Numbered from the stretch's first letter, positions 20,306 through 31,451 are shown. The stretch is 64,000 bases of DNA from JANXQG01 sp963824275 (GCA_963824275.1 CAWGOT010000015.1:1-64000); one strand, 5' to 3'. The notes: generated by a model not told the origin, from the letters alone. Numbers and translations: made by a program.

Positions 20306-22006
20306 ATGAACATCCTTGGAATCGGTTATAGCATGCACGAGTCGTCGGCCTGCCTGGTCCGCGACGGCGAACTGATTTTTGCCTCCGCCGAAGAGCGAAT
20401 CAGCCGCAAGAAACAGGATCCCGCGTTCCCCGTACAGGCAATCCGGGCGGCGTTGGACTTCGCGGGCATCACGCCGGCGGACGTGGACCACGTGGCCATC
20501 GCCTGGCCGCGGCCCTCGGCCACGTACGGCCATAATCTCAGGCTGCTCCTGACCGGCCAGTGGCCCTGGTCGTGGCAACGCTGGGAAAGGACGCTGCTAG
20601 GCTTCCTCAAAGATCTACGGCATCGGGGGGGCGAATTGGACTATTGGCGGGCCTTCGGCAAACCGAAAAACCGCGTCCATTTCGTCGACCACCATCTGTC
20701 CCACGCCCTGAGCGCCTATCTCATGTCGGATTTCGCTGAGGCGGCCGTTCTGATCGTGGACGGCCGCGGTGCGGCGGAGGCCACCACGCTGTGGCAGGCC
20801 AAAGGGAATGACGTTCCGGCTTCTGGAAAAGTACCTGTATCCGAACTCGCTCGGCGTCTTCTACGCCGGCATGACCGAGATGCTGGGCTTCCAGCCGCTG
20901 TCCGACGAATGGAAGGTGATGGGCCTGGCGGCCTACGGCAAGCCGACCTTCGACCTCGCGCCGCTGATCCGCTGGGGAGAAGACTCCTACCGGGTTGAGG
21001 GCGGGCTTTTCTTCGGCAAGACCGATTTCGACGTGCGGAAACTGGAGGCGGTTGTGGGACCGCAGCGGAACGGCGAGGAACTGGGGGAAAAGCACCAGAA
21101 CCTCGCCCGCTCTACGCAAGATGCCTGCGAGGCGGCCATGCATGCCCTGCTCCGCCGCGTGACCAGCCTGACCCACAGCCGGAAACTGTGCCTGGCGGGC
21201 GGCGTGGCCTTGAACTCCAAGGCCAACGGGGAGCTGATCCGATCGGGCCTGATCGACGACATCTACATCCAGCCCGCGGCCGGCGACGACGGGGCCTGCA
21301 TCGGAGCGGCCTACGCGGTCTACGGCCTGTTGGGTCTGCCCTACCCCCGCAAGCCCGCCGGTCATACGTATCTGGGGCCGGAGTTCTCCAACGAGGAGAT
21401 CGAGAAGGTGCTCAAGGTCTATAAACTGCCTTATACGCGGGAAAAGGACGTGTCGCTCCGCGCGGCGGAGCTCCTGGCCCAGGACCACCTCATCGGCTGG
21501 TTCCAGGGGCGGATGGAGTTCGGCCCGAGGGCCTTGGGCATGCGTTCCATCCTGGCCGATCCCCGCCGCGCGGAGAACCGCGACCGGGTCAACGACGCGG
21601 TCAAGTTCCGCGAGGGCTGGCGGCCCTTCGCCCCCAGCGTGCTGATCGAGCGGGGCGGGGACTATTTCCAGGACTTCCGCGCGACGCCCTACATGATCCT
21701 CACCTTCTGGGCCGACAAGGGCGGGCCCACGAAATCCCGGCGGTGGTGCACGTCGACGGAAGCTGCCGGGTGCAGTCGGTCGAGCGCGCGGTGAACCCGC
21801 GGTATTACGACCTGATCGCGCATTTCGGCCGCTTGACGGGCGTGCCCGTGGTCATGAACACCTCGTTCAACCTGAAGGGCGATCCCATCGTCTGCACGCC
21901 CAAGGACGCCGTGCAGACGTTTTACACCTCGGGACTGGACGACCTGGTGATCGGCGATTTCGTGGTCAGCAAACACGACCCCCGACCTGCGACCTCCGAC
22001 CTCTGA
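20306..22006 (+). CDS. NodU/CmcH-type O-carbamoyltransferase (first), two frameshifts
   Basis: The N-terminal Kae1-like domain reads MNILGIGYSMHESSACLVRD and ends in VHFVDHHLSHALSAYLMS, the metal-binding HHxSHA motif, then AAVLIVDGRGAAEATTLW. After a break near 20815 the rest is intact: LGVFYAGMTEMLGFQPLSDE, WKVMGLAAYGKP, LCLAGGVALNSKANGEL, GWFQGRMEFGPRALGMRSIL and FREGWRPFAPSVL. A last break near 21740 joins the tail GVPVVMNTSFNLKGDPIV. It should transfer a carbamoyl group from carbamoyl phosphate to a hydroxyl through carbamoyl-AMP. The target is probably a sugar. Its last codons lie in a heptamer repeat. Confidence 0.85.
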
Positions 22007-22014
22007 CCTGCGAC
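21976..22014 (+). repeat. Heptanucleotide array (CGACCTS type), site 1
   Basis: About five copies of a 7-bp unit such as CGACCTC overlap the 3' end of the carbamoyltransferase and encode its last residues, PRPATSDL. Related arrays lie at 26739, 30712 and 32224. Confidence 0.7.
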
Positions 22015-22025
22015 GTCTCTCACGT

Positions 22026-23046
22026 GTGTCTTCGCATCAGCCGAGGCGACGATCGACGATTATCCTCGGAAGGCGGTCGGTGATCTTGGCCAAGCAACAA
22101 TTTTCCTTTTGTCACGGAAACGGAAGGCTTGAGACGTTCAACGACGCTACGGCGGCAGGCGGCTTTTTCGGAGGGTATGCGTACGTTTCTGCTTTCGTGA
22201 ATGAACTGGCGCTAGCACTATCCCGAGAGGACCTGCGCTTTTGTCATGACAACGGCCGGCAATCGAATCCCGGCGCTTAAAGGGGGATGAAACGATTCTG
22301 ATAACGGTCGGCGACGAGCGCGGCCAGGTACCGGCGGGGACGCAGCACGCGAAACTCGTTCTGGTACGGGTTCGCCGAAATCGCCGGAATTGCCTCCCTG
22401 GAAGCAGGCCCCTTTGTCCCTGTTCCTGCTGTCGTGCATACGTGAACTCAGGAACTTCGCTTTACGGCTGTCTGGTCCGATGAGGGGAATTCCGTTGCGA
22501 ACGCCGCGGCACGTCGAGTCCATTCCGATTGGGTTTCTCGGACACATCGATTTGGAACCGTTGGACATGCCGTCGCGAGAATGGAGTTTGAGTTTTGCGG
22601 GCGGGATCGGCCGGCATCGCTCAGTTCGGGGCAGGCCAATTCCCTTGACTCCGAAATCGGCCGCGCGGCTGGCAATGCTTGAAGGCGTAAGAAGAACTTC
22701 GCTGGCTGCACCTGACCTTGCGGTCCGAGTAATGCATCCAGACATGGAACCGAAAGAGGAGCTTTCGAGAAAGGAATATCATCACTTGCTGCAGCAGACG
22801 AAGATCAGCCTCTGTGTGCGGGGGAATTTTGCCGAGACGTTCAGGCTCTATGAGTCCGCCCGTCTCGGATGTGCTGTGCTATGCGATCCTATGCCGAAGT
22901 GCTGGTATTTCAAGGATCATCCCTTTATAGAAATCCTCGATTGGCGCAAGATTCCGGAGGTAGCGCTGCCGTTGCTCGAGAATCAGGAGGAGTCAGCCGA
23001 CGTGGCAAAGCCGTCGCGATTGGTGGGAAACGGTAGCGTGTCCTAG
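22026..23046 (+). pseudogene. Exostosin-like glycosyltransferase, degraded or heavily frameshifted
   Basis: The last third reads clearly as an exostosin C-terminal block: EYHHLLQQTKISLCVRGNFA, ETFRLYESARLGCAVLCDPM and YFKDHPFIEILDWRKIPEVA. Upstream (22060-22390) only short pieces in changing frames can be followed, for example ILITVGDERGQVPAGTQHAK. The middle, LPPWKQAPLSLFLLSC followed by GIPLRTPRHVESIPIGF, is in one frame from 22390. The first half is too broken to assign a start. It is either a decayed gene or a stretch with many sequencing errors. Confidence 0.5.
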
Positions 23047-23082
23047 GGCTGTCGCAAGGAAGATCGCGGCAACGCTTTGGCA

Positions 23083-24281
23083 ATGATTCAAACAACCCAT
23101 GCTTTGCCGCACGGTTCGGAAATCACCCGACTGACGTTCCTTGCGCCGCGGCTGCCGCCCGCCGTATGCGGTCTGGCGGACCACACGCAGTGGCTGGCCG
23201 AGGCCATGGCGGAGCAGGGCCTTGAGGTTGGTTTTATTCATACGCAACAAAACGCTCCAGAACTGACACGACTGCCGGGACCGGTCGATTGCTGGGACGG
23301 CCGCCGGCGGTCATTGGCCGGCTTGCTCATTCGCCAACGCGCTGACTGGTTGTGGGTCCAACTCTCGGGATATGGATACTCTCGTTGGGGCGCCCCCCTT
23401 ATCCTAGGGCAAGCGATTTCCTGGGCGCGGCGGAGGATTCCGGAACTGCGCGTGGCCGTGTGCGCCACGAGACCTACTGCTCGGTCCGCCAGTTGGGACT
23501 CAAGGGCCCAATCGTGGCCCCTTGGCAACGGTTCACCGTGGCACGTATCGCTCGTTCGGCCGACGTTGTCTTCTCCAGCAATCCAAGGCAGCGGGAGCAC
23601 CTCGCCGGCGAGTGCGGGGTCGGCGACAAGACGTTCCTGCTGCCGATCGGCTCGAATGTCCCTGCCCTGACACTCACCTCTGCTGAGCGTTCCGAGATGC
23701 GCACGAGTTTCGGCTGGGGGCCGAATGAACGGATTGCCGTGAGCTTCGGATCATGGCTTTCGCAACTCGCGGCCCTGCGGCGGCACGAGCAATGGATCAG
23801 GGGCGAAATCGAAACGGGAAGGCTGCACCGGGTGGCTTGCGTGGGGGGCAATTCACAAGAGCGCCGCCAACGCTAAGAGAGCTCAACCTGCGCGGCCCGC
23901 TGAGGGGCCGGCTAATCATCTTTGGCCCGCGCGGCGGCCGACGTGGCCCGCATCCTCGGATGCTGCGATTTGGGACTGGTCGAACCTCCCCGCCCTACGA
24001 TGTGCAAGAGCGGCGGATTCATGGCAATGGCGGTCAACGGCCTGCCGGTGCTGACCGCCGGCAGGGGCGACCCGGGCCACGGACTGGACCGGCTTGCGGG
24101 CTGCCTCTCCGCCGAGCGGCTGATGGAATCTCCTTCGCAGGCGGAACTCGCCGCCTGGGGTAGTGAAATGCGGCAGTTCGCCGCGCGGACGTTCGGTTGG
24201 CGCACGATCGCCGCAAGCGCATTGGAAAAAATGGGCGGCAACGCCTCCCCACCGGCTGCGTGTCGCTGGAACGATGACTGA
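23083..24281 (+). CDS. Glycosyltransferase family 4, frameshifted
   Basis: ATG 23083 opens ITRLTFLAPRLPPAVCGLAD, HTQWLAEAMAEQGLEVGFIH and WLWVQLSGYGYSRWGAP, a GT-B N-terminal domain that binds the acceptor. After a break near 23460 come HETYCSVRQLGLKGPIVAPW and RSADVVFSSNPRQREHL. Further breaks near 23770 and 23930 lead to ADVARILGCCDLGLVEPPRP, CKSGGFMAMAVNGLPVLTAG and a helical end. KSGGFMAMAVNGLPVL resembles a donor-binding loop. It ends six bases before the next gene. Donor and acceptor are unknown. Confidence 0.6.
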
Positions 24282-24287
24282 ACGGCT

Positions 24288-25436
24288 ATGGCACAGCGGA
24301 GTTATCCCTACCTGGACTTGATTCGCGGGCTGGCGGCCATTGCCGTGCTGTTCGGCCACGTCCGCTCGCTGTTCTTCGTCGACTATCAGAGCGGCGCCGG
24401 GCTCGCCGGGATCCTCTATTTCGGCTCAGGATTCGGGCACCAGGCCGTGATGGTGTTCTTCGTGCTCTCGGGTTTCTTCATCGGTCGGACCATTCACAGC
24501 CGCTGGCGGGCCGGCCGGTGGGACTGGCAGGACTATTTTGCCTGCCGGTTGTCGCGACTGTGGGTTGTGTTGCTGCCGGCGCTGGCCTTGACTTGCCTCT
24601 GGGACTCCATCGGCAGCCGCTTCGGTTTCGATCGTACGATCTATGCGGGCACGGGCGCCGCACAACTGGCCCTGGGCCGCGTTGCGGACCGCACCTCGCT
24701 GCCGGTTTTCTTGGGCAATGCCTTGTTCCTGCAGACCATCCGCGTGCCCGTCTTCGGCTCCAACGGCCCATTGTGGAGCCTGGCCAACGAGTTCTGGTAC
24801 TACATGGTCTACCCTTGCCTGGTCTGCGCTTGGAAGCAGCGGAGGAGCGCCACTGCGGCAGCGGCTTGGCTGGCGGCCGCGGCCGGCATGCTTTGGTTCG
24901 TGGGCCAAGGCATTGCGACTGGCTTTCTGATCTGGCTGGGCGGCGTGCTGGCGTATCGCGTTTCGCAGGGGGTCGCGGAGCGAAACGGAAAGGTCTCTGC
25001 CTTGTGGCTTTGGGCGTCCCTGATCGGTTTCGCGTTTGCACTCGTCGTTGCCCGCCTGGGCATCCTCCGCGGCGACGCGGCCGACTTCCTCGTGGGCGTG
25101 GGAACGGTCCCGCTGGTGACGGTTCTCGCCGCCGGGCGGAACCGTTGCCCTCGCAGGCTGGAACGGCTGAGCCAAGGGCTGGCCGATATGTCATATTCGC
25201 TTTACGCGGTGCATTTGCCGCTCTTGATCTGCATTTCCACCTTTGTGGTAGGCAACAACCGTTGGCAACCCGACCTCGCGGCGAGCGCCGGACTATTCTT
25301 GCTCTGTGCGGTCGCAGTGATTTACGCCTACGTGGTTTACCGGCTCTTCGAATCTCGCACGGACAGGATTCGCAAGTGGTTTTGGCCGCGGTCCGTGGCC
25401 AATGCCCGGGTCGTTGCGCCCCAGCACGTTGACTAA
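24288..25436 (+). CDS. Acyltransferase family 3 (membrane O-acyltransferase), intact
   Basis: The 382-residue frame is unbroken. It starts MAQRSYPYLDLIRGLAAIAV followed by LFGHVRSLFF, the family signature with catalytic His. VMVFFVLSGFFIGRTI, RLSRLWVVLLPALAL and NGPLWSLANEFWYYMVYP follow, and the last helix contains LADMSYSLYAVHLPLLICI. Ten to eleven hydrophobic segments fit the usual topology. It should acylate, most often acetylate, a sugar hydroxyl of the surface glycan at the cytoplasmic membrane. It is one of the few intact genes in the left half. Confidence 0.9.
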   Translation: MAQRSYPYLDLIRGLAAIAVLFGHVRSLFFVDYQSGAGLAGILYFGSGFGHQAVMVFFVLSGFFIGRTIHSRWRAGRWDWQDYFACRLSRLWVVLLPALALTCLWDSIGSRFGFDRTIYAGTGAAQLALGRVADRTSLPVFLGNALFLQTIRVPVFGSNGPLWSLANEFWYYMVYPCLVCAWKQRRSATAAAAWLAAAAGMLWFVGQGIATGFLIWLGGVLAYRVSQGVAERNGKVSALWLWASLIGFAFALVVARLGILRGDAADFLVGVGTVPLVTVLAAGRNRCPRRLERLSQGLADMSYSLYAVHLPLLICISTFVVGNNRWQPDLAASAGLFLLCAVAVIYAYVVYRLFESRTDRIRKWFWPRSVANARVVAPQHVD

Positions 25437-25452
25437 ATGAACCGCCTGCTTC

Positions 25453-26783
25453 ATGACTTCCTCCGAACCTCAAGCTGAAATTTCCAAGCCGTCTGCCGGC
25501 CGCACCTGGGGCGGCAAGCTGATCCTGCTGGCTTTCGTGCTCACGATTCTGGAAGGCGCGGTACGCAAATGGGTCTTTCCCGGCCCGAATCCCCTCAGGT
25601 ACCTGGCTTATTTTTCCAAGGACATTGTGTTCGTAATGGCCGGCATCGCAGGCCGGGAAAAGGCGGGCATGATCTTCCGCGGCCGCGCCCAGTGGGTCCT
25701 GGGGATTAGCGCCTTGTTGATCCTGCCCTTCGCCGCCTTGAATTTCAACAACTCCACGCCCATCGGGGCCCTGCTTTCCCTGCGGGCCTACGTGATTCTG
25801 CCGGTCTGCGCCTACTGGGCCGCGGGGACCATCCGGTCGTGGCGGGATGTTGACCGAATCCTGGCGGTGGCAGCCGTCCTCGCGGTCCTGGTTGCCCTGC
25901 TGGGGCTGGTGCAGTTTCGACTTCCCGCAGGGCACGTGCTCAATCGCTATGACCTCGAAGGTGCTGACATTACGGCTGAATTTGGTCACGTGCGGGCGGT
26001 GGGCACGTTCTCCTACATGGCCGGGATGGCCGCCATGGCCGGTTTGGCGGCATGGGCCGGGGCATGCCTGTTTCTCACGGCGGGAGGCATTCGCCGCGGG
26101 TTGGGTGTAGCAGCGGCCGTCGCCGGACTGGTATGCGGCCTGGTCTCGATGTCGCGGAGCGGTTTCATTCCCTGGCTATTGATCATTGCCATTGCGCCCC
26201 TCTGTTTCCGGCAGAGGAAGGAAGTGATCTATGTTGGAATTCTCGGTCTGCTCGGGCTCTGGTTCATGGGCGGAACGGATGACGACAGCGGCCTGGAGCC
26301 GGGCGTCTACCAGGTTGCCATGAAGAGAATGAATACTCCCAATGCCGTCTCGGGTCGGATCGCGTATTTTGTTGATGATTTTATGCTGGGGGTCAGCGAG
26401 GCGCCCTTAGGAACCGGCATCGGTCGCGGCCAGCCCGGCGGCTACGCGGCGACGGGCCAGCAGGTCGACCTTTATTACTGCGAAAACGAATTCGGCCGGA
26501 TCGTCATGGAAATCGGGATCCTGGGTTTTGCCGCGGTGCTGTCGATACGCGTTCGGGCGATTTGGATGGTCGCACGCAGTTGCGTGCCCATACCGATCGC
26601 CGCTTGTTGGCGCTCTGCGCCGCGTCACTGCCTTTCCTGGCGCTTGCAGGAATTCTCAATCTCGCCTTCAATCACGTCCTATCATCGTTCTTCTGGGCCG
26701 TGGTGGCCCTGGTGGCGGGCGCGATTCGTCTGGAAACTCGACCTCCGACCTCTGACCTCCGGCCTCCGGCCTCCGACCTCTGA
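25453..26783 (+). CDS. O-antigen polymerase/ligase-like membrane protein (Wzy/WaaL type), one frameshift
   Basis: The protein has about eleven hydrophobic helices. Typical landmarks are EGAVRKWVFPGPNPLRYLAY near the start, AVLVALLGLVQFRLPAGHVL, VSMSRSGFIPWLLIIAIAPL (the SRSG motif before a late helix) and, in the large periplasmic loop, EAPLGTGIGRGQPGGYAA. A break near 26550 joins the last two helices. It should join repeat units or ligate them to an acceptor on the periplasmic side. It is the only polymerase candidate in the window. The last codons fall in a heptamer repeat. Confidence 0.7.
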
Positions 26784-26785
26784 CC
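26739..26785 (+). repeat. Heptanucleotide array, site 2
   Basis: Six to seven units of CCTCCGA/CCTCTGA with period 7 encode the C-terminal RPPTSDLRPPASDL of the polymerase-like protein and end three bases before the next ATG. The reading frame and encoded peptide resemble site 1. Confidence 0.8.
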
Positions 26786-26787
26786 CT

Positions 26788-28018
26788 ATGAAATCCGTCC
26801 TACTCAGCCATCCCCATGCCAAACCGGATGCCCGAGGCTTCGCAGCCGGCTTGTCCGCCGCAGGGATCCTGGGCGCGTTTTTCACGGGTGTCGCGGCGGA
26901 GCGGAACTCTCTGCGCGGGCGAGCCTGGCGCGTATCAGCCAGGTCATGCCGCGGGTTGCCAATCGGATTGTCGAGGGCATCGATCCATCGCGGTTGCGTT
27001 CGCTCGCCGCCATGGAGGTTGTCGCGGGCGTCACCGCGAGACTCATCGCGCGGACGCTGGGCAGGCGTTTTCCGGACGGTCGTTTCGACCCAGGGTATTT
27101 GGCATCGCTGATCCATGATGCGGTGGTGTCGGTCCTCCCCTGGCCCAGGGGGATCGACGGCGTCTACGGCTATGAGGACATCGCGCTGCGGACCTTTCGC
27201 CGCGCACGCCGCCGGTCCGTGCCGCGGATCTACGACCTGCCCACGCCGTACTATGCGACTGTGGAAAAAATGTGGCGATCAGAAGCGATCCGCTGGCCCG
27301 GCGCGATGGGCAGCGAGCCGCCGATCGAGCCCCCGTGTAAGAAGCGCCGCAAGGACGCCGAGCTGGCCCTCGCCACGCACGTCAGCGTTGCATCGCGATT
27401 TACACGAGAATCGGTCGAGTCGCTCGATTGCCGGCTTCCGGTCCACGTCATCCCCTATGGATTCCCGGTAGACAGCTTTGCCTGCAAAGAGCGAATCGCG
27501 GAACGCCCGTTCACCGTCATTGCCGTAGGGAACCACACCCTTCGCAAGGGAACGCCCTATCTCCTGGAGGCATGGAAAGGGGCGGGGATCAAGGACGCGC
27601 GTTTGCGACTCATCGGGCGGATGGGGCTGACGCGAAGGTTCCTGGAGCCTTATCGCGACATGTTCGAGCACGTCCCGCATATCCCCCGTGCGCAGTTGGC
27701 GGCCGAGTATCAGGCGGCGGACGTTCTCATCTTCCCGACCTTGGCCGATGGCTTCGGCCTGGTCATCCAGGAGGCCATGTGCTGCGGCACTCCGGTAATT
27801 ACCACCCGTTGTGGCGGCGGGCCGGAGTGCATCGAGCACGGCCGCGAGGGATGGATCATCCCTGAATGTAGCGTGGATGCCTTGGTCGGCCAACTCAGGC
27901 AGGCGGCAGCCGACAGGGACGCGACCTTTCGCGTAGGCCAGGCCGCGCCGCCAGAGCGGAAGGGTATACCTGGAAACAGGCCGGTGCTGCCTTTTCGACC
28001 TTTATGGACGCGATATGA
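26788..28018 (+). CDS. Glycosyltransferase family 4, frameshifted
   Basis: ATG 26788 begins MKSVLLSHPHAKPDARGFAA. After a break near 26930 one long frame holds the rest: WPRGIDGVYGYEDIALRTFR, VPRIYDLPTPYYATVEKMW, ATHVSVASRFTRESVES and the donor domain FTVIAVGNHTLRKGTPYLLE, AADVLIFPTLADGFGLVIQE and AMCCGTPVITTRCGGGPECI, with the E(x7)E motif of GT4 enzymes. A last break near 27950 gives the end YTWKQAGAAFSTFMDAI at 28018. About 410 residues is usual. Sugar and acceptor are unknown. Confidence 0.8.
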
Positions 28019-28064
28019 ACCAAGCGCGAGTGAAGACCAATGCGCAGGCCGAAACTGGCATGAA

Positions 28065-28937
28065 ATGAGCATCATCAAAGCCCCAGTCGAGCTCCTGGCG
28101 GATCCTGGGAAACATCGCCAAGCATCCCTTGACCAAGAATCATAAGGCGGCCGCCGTCGCGCGGTTTCTGCGGTGGCAAATTGCGTCTCGCGCGGTTAAC
28201 TGGCCGATCTTGTGCCCGTACGTTAACGAAAGCCGCCTCCTGTTATCCCGGGGCTTGGGCGGCGGCGGGTACGCCTATCTGGGCCTGTTAGAATACAACG
28301 AGATGGCCTTCCTCCTGCACTTTCTAAGGGCCGACGATCATTTCGTCGACATCGGGGCGTATATCGGCGCCTACACCGTCCTGGCATCGGCGGTCTGTCG
28401 TGCATCGACTACCGCGTTCGAGCCACGCCGGCGTCTTTTAAAAGGCTTTGTGATAATATCCGCGCTAACCGGGCCGAGGAATTGGTTACCGCAATTCACG
28501 CCGGCGTGGGCCGAGAGAACGCGCTATTGCCATTCACCACCGCTCTGGGAACCGGAAATCACCGGATCAAGGACAACAGGCCGACACACGACGCCGTGCA
28601 GGTGCCTGTGCGGCGACTCGATGACGTGATCACATCGGACTTTCCCATCGCCCTGAAGATCGATGGCGAGGGAGCGGAGGAGGAAATCATCGAGGGCGCG
28701 GCGGCCGTACTTGGGCACGCTAACCTTCGATGCGTGATAATCGAGCTCTGGCACGACCCGCGGCTATGGAAGGTCCTCGAGGCATTCGAGTTTAAGCTCT
28801 ACACGTACGATCCTCTGGTAAGGGAGATTCGAGCAGCCGATCTCTATTCGCCGGGTGACAATGCTATCTGCCTGCGGGACACCGATTTCATTAACCAACG
28901 GATCACGTTGTGCGCCGAGGTTTTCGCTCTTTGGTGA
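28065..28937 (+). CDS. FkbM-family methyltransferase, frameshifted
   Basis: ATG 28065 gives MSIIKAPVELL, then breaks near 28110 and 28440. The middle frame has YVNESRLLLSRGLGGGGYAY, MAFLLHFLRADDHFVDIGAY and IGAYTVLAS, where FVDIGAxxGxYT is the FkbM SAM-binding motif. The last frame has VPVRRLDDVITSDFPIALKI, DGEGAEEEIIEGAAAVL (the DxxG...E.. VL motif) and a helical end. FkbM proteins in glycan clusters methylate sugar hydroxyls. It is not closely similar to the first FkbM gene at 13947, so it may act at a different position. Confidence 0.75.
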
Positions 28938-28950
28938 GATCGTCTGATAA

Positions 28951-30135
28951 ATGCGCTACCGGCTTGGAATTATCACAACTCACCCAATCCAATACCAAGC
29001 ACCCTGGTTCCGCCGGCTTGCACAGCACGCGGAGCTTGACACTACGGTATTCTACTGTTACCTGCCGACGCCGGCCCAACAGGGGCAGGACTTCGGAGTT
29101 TCCTTTCACTGGGACATGCCACTTTTGGAGGGTTACAGCCACGAAGTCCTTGAAAACCGCTCGAAAGAGCCTTCATCCGGCACGTACTCGGGCTGCGACA
29201 CGCCTGGGATCGACAAGCGGATCGCGGATTGCCGGTTCGATGCCTTCCTGATCTGCGGCTGGCAGGTCAAGAGCCACTTTCAGGCGCTATGGGCATGTCG
29301 CAGGCGCAGGCGTGCCCGCGTTGGTGCGCGGCGATTCGAACGCGCTTATGCCCCGGCCCTGGTGGAAGCGACTCCGGCATCGCCTCCTCCTGCGCCTGTA
29401 TTCCGCCTGCCTGGTGGTCGGTGAGGCCAATCGACAACTTTATCTCCGCAGCGGCGTGCCCGAAGCGCGGTTGATCCGGGTCCCGCACTTCGTCGATAAT
29501 GAACGCTTCGCCCAGCGGGCCGGTGTTTTCCGGAAGAACCGCGATGAACTACGGCAAAAATGGAATATCGGCCAGGACAAAGTGACCTTTCTTTACTGCG
29601 CCAAGTTCATTGCCAAGAAACATCCCATCGACTTTCTCCAAGCCTTGGAAATCGCGAACGCCCGTGGCGCCAAAGCACATGGCCTGCTCGTTGGGGACGG
29701 CGAGCTCAGGGGCCGATGCGAAGAGCTGGCGCGCGACCGCGGCCTGCCGGCGACCTTTGCCGGATTCCTCAACCAGAGCGAGTTGCCGGCCGCGTATGCG
29801 GCTGCCGACTGCCTGGTCCTGCCCTCCGATCACGGCGAGACGTGGGGGTTGGTGGTCAACGAGGCGATGGCCTGCGGACTGCCCGCAGTGGTCAGCGATC
29901 AGGTCGGCTGCGGACCCGACTTGATCGTGGAAGACGAAACGGGTAAAACCTTTCCTTTTGGCGATGTTGACGAGCTGGCCCGCTGCCTGGCGGCGCTCGG
30001 CCGCAGTCCGGAGACCTTGCGGGCCATGGGAGAGCGCGCCGTCGGCACGTCCAGGACTATTCCATTGAAGCCGCAGTGCGGGGGACCCTCGATGCGGTGC
30101 GTTTTGTAACCAAATCGCGGAGCAACCGGGGTTGA
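28951..30135 (+). CDS. Glycosyltransferase family 4, frameshifted
   Basis: The start MRYRLGIITTHPIQYQAPWF is typical of GT4 enzymes whose N-terminal domain reads a bound glycan (THPIQYQ motif). A break near 29305 leads to PALVRGDSNALMPRPWWKRL and GEANRQLYLRSGVPEARLIR, then the donor domain VTFLYCAKFIAKKHPIDFLQ, HGLLVGDGELRGRCEELARD, and GETWGLVVNEAMACGLPAVV with the EAMACG donor loop. A last break near 30040 gives HVQDYSIEAAVRGTLDAVRF to a TGA at 30135. Donor and acceptor are unknown. Confidence 0.85.
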
Positions 30136-30165
30136 ACGTGAGTCGAACATCCTATTCCATAACCG

Positions 30166-31451
30166 ATGAGCACCCAGCGTAAGCACCTTGCCGGGCGCAA
30201 CGGCCGCGCAGCCCGGCTGCTTCTTCTGATCCCGGAAATCAGTGCATGCAGCGGCGGCGGGATCTCCCGGGTCGGCCGAAGCATGATGCGCCTGATGAGC
30301 CAAAGCCATTGCCGTCGCGAACTCGACTGCCGGGTGCTGGCCCTGGGCCGGCCGGATGATGAGGATCGCGAGGGGTTCCGCAAGGAGTGGGGGCGGCGCC
30401 TAAATTGCTACGGCAGGAACCGGCTGGCTTTTTCCGCCGCCTCGTTGGCCGCCATGGCCACGTGGGCCGAGGCGGTGATCGTCATGCACGTGGGCCTGGG
30501 CTCCCCGCTGGTTTTGTTGCCCCGGAGGCTGCGGCCGGCCTCGATCACCTTCATTCACGGGACCGAGGTCTGGGTGCCCGCGCGGCTCCGCCATCGACTG
30601 TCGCTCTGCCGCAGCGATTACGTGGTGGCGAATAGCCGCTTCACGGCCCGAAAGGCCGCCGAGTTCAATCCCTGGTTGACCGACGTGCATTGCTGCCACT
30701 TGGGAATACCAGAGGTGAGGGGTGAGAGGTGTCAGGTGGGAGGCGAGAGTGGCGAGGATCTCCGACTTCCGACCTCCGCCCTCCGGCCTCCGACCTCCGA
30801 CCTCCGCCCTCTGCCCTCTGCCCTCTTACCTCTCACCTCTCACCTCTCACCTCTCACCCCGACCCGGCACGACATCCTGATTGTGGGGCGCATGGCGAAA
30901 GGCGAGGGCGAGAAGGGACATCGCGAACTGATGGACGCGATGGAACACGTCGTGGCGAAGGTCCCCGCTGCGCGGCTGCTCGTCGCCGGAACGGGCAACA
31001 ATGCCGAGACCTATGTCGCGATGGCCCGCCGCTCGCCGGTCCGGGAGCGGATCGTCTTTCTCGGATACGTGCCCGAGGAGCTGCTGCGGGCCCTCTATCG
31101 CCAGGTGGCGCATTCGCCATGCCCAGCCGGCAGGAGGGCTTCGGCCTCGTGTACTTGGAGGCGATGGCGGCGGGCCTGCCCTGCCTGGCCTCCACCTGCG
31201 ACGCGGCAGGCGAGGTCGTCGTGGACGGCGAAACGGGGCTGCTCGTCGATCCGGCCGATCAGGCCGCAATCGTCGCAGCGATCACGAGACTGCTTGGGGA
31301 CCAGGCGTTCCGCGAGAAGCTGGGGCGCCAGGGCAGAAAACGCTTCGAGGAGTGCTTTACGGAAGAGCACTTTCACCAGCGGATGTGGCAACTGCTTGAG
31401 GAGGCCTTGACCGCAAACGGCGAACGCCACGAAACCGCACAAGCCTTATGA
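30166..31451 (+). CDS. Glycosyltransferase family 4 with a repeat element inside, one frameshift
   Basis: ATG 30166 begins a GT-B protein: ARLLLLIPEISACSGGGISR, ITFIHGTEVWVPARLRH and YVVANSRFTARKAAEFNPWL. The two GT-B domains are then separated by about 50 extra residues rich in Pro, Leu and Ser (LRPPTSDLRPLPSALLPLTS and similar) encoded by a repeat element at 30712-30862 that keeps the frame. The donor domain resumes with DILIVGRMAKGEGEKGHREL, LLVAGTGNNAETYVAM and, after a break near 31115, QEGFGLVYLEAMAAGLPCLA. The insertion is at the interdomain linker, so the enzyme may still fold. Confidence 0.8.
30712..30862 (+). repeat. Inverted heptamer repeat element inside a glycosyltransferase gene, site 3
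   Basis: The left arm (30712-30731, GAGGTGAGGGGTGAGAGGTG) is nearly the reverse complement of the right arm (about 30834-30860, repeated CTCTCAC units). Between them is a run of CCTCCGA/CCTCTGC heptamers like the arrays at 21976, 26739 and 32224. The element could fold into a long hairpin. It is inserted in frame at the domain boundary of the host gene. Confidence 0.8.

Noticed and set aside
24478..25989. 503-codon open frame on the - strand
   Set aside because: Shadow of the intact acyltransferase and of the polymerase-like gene; arginine/proline-rich with no domain.
30712..30862. Heptamer arrays as a CRISPR
   Set aside because: The unit is 7 bp and contiguous. There are no spacers and no cas genes in the window.
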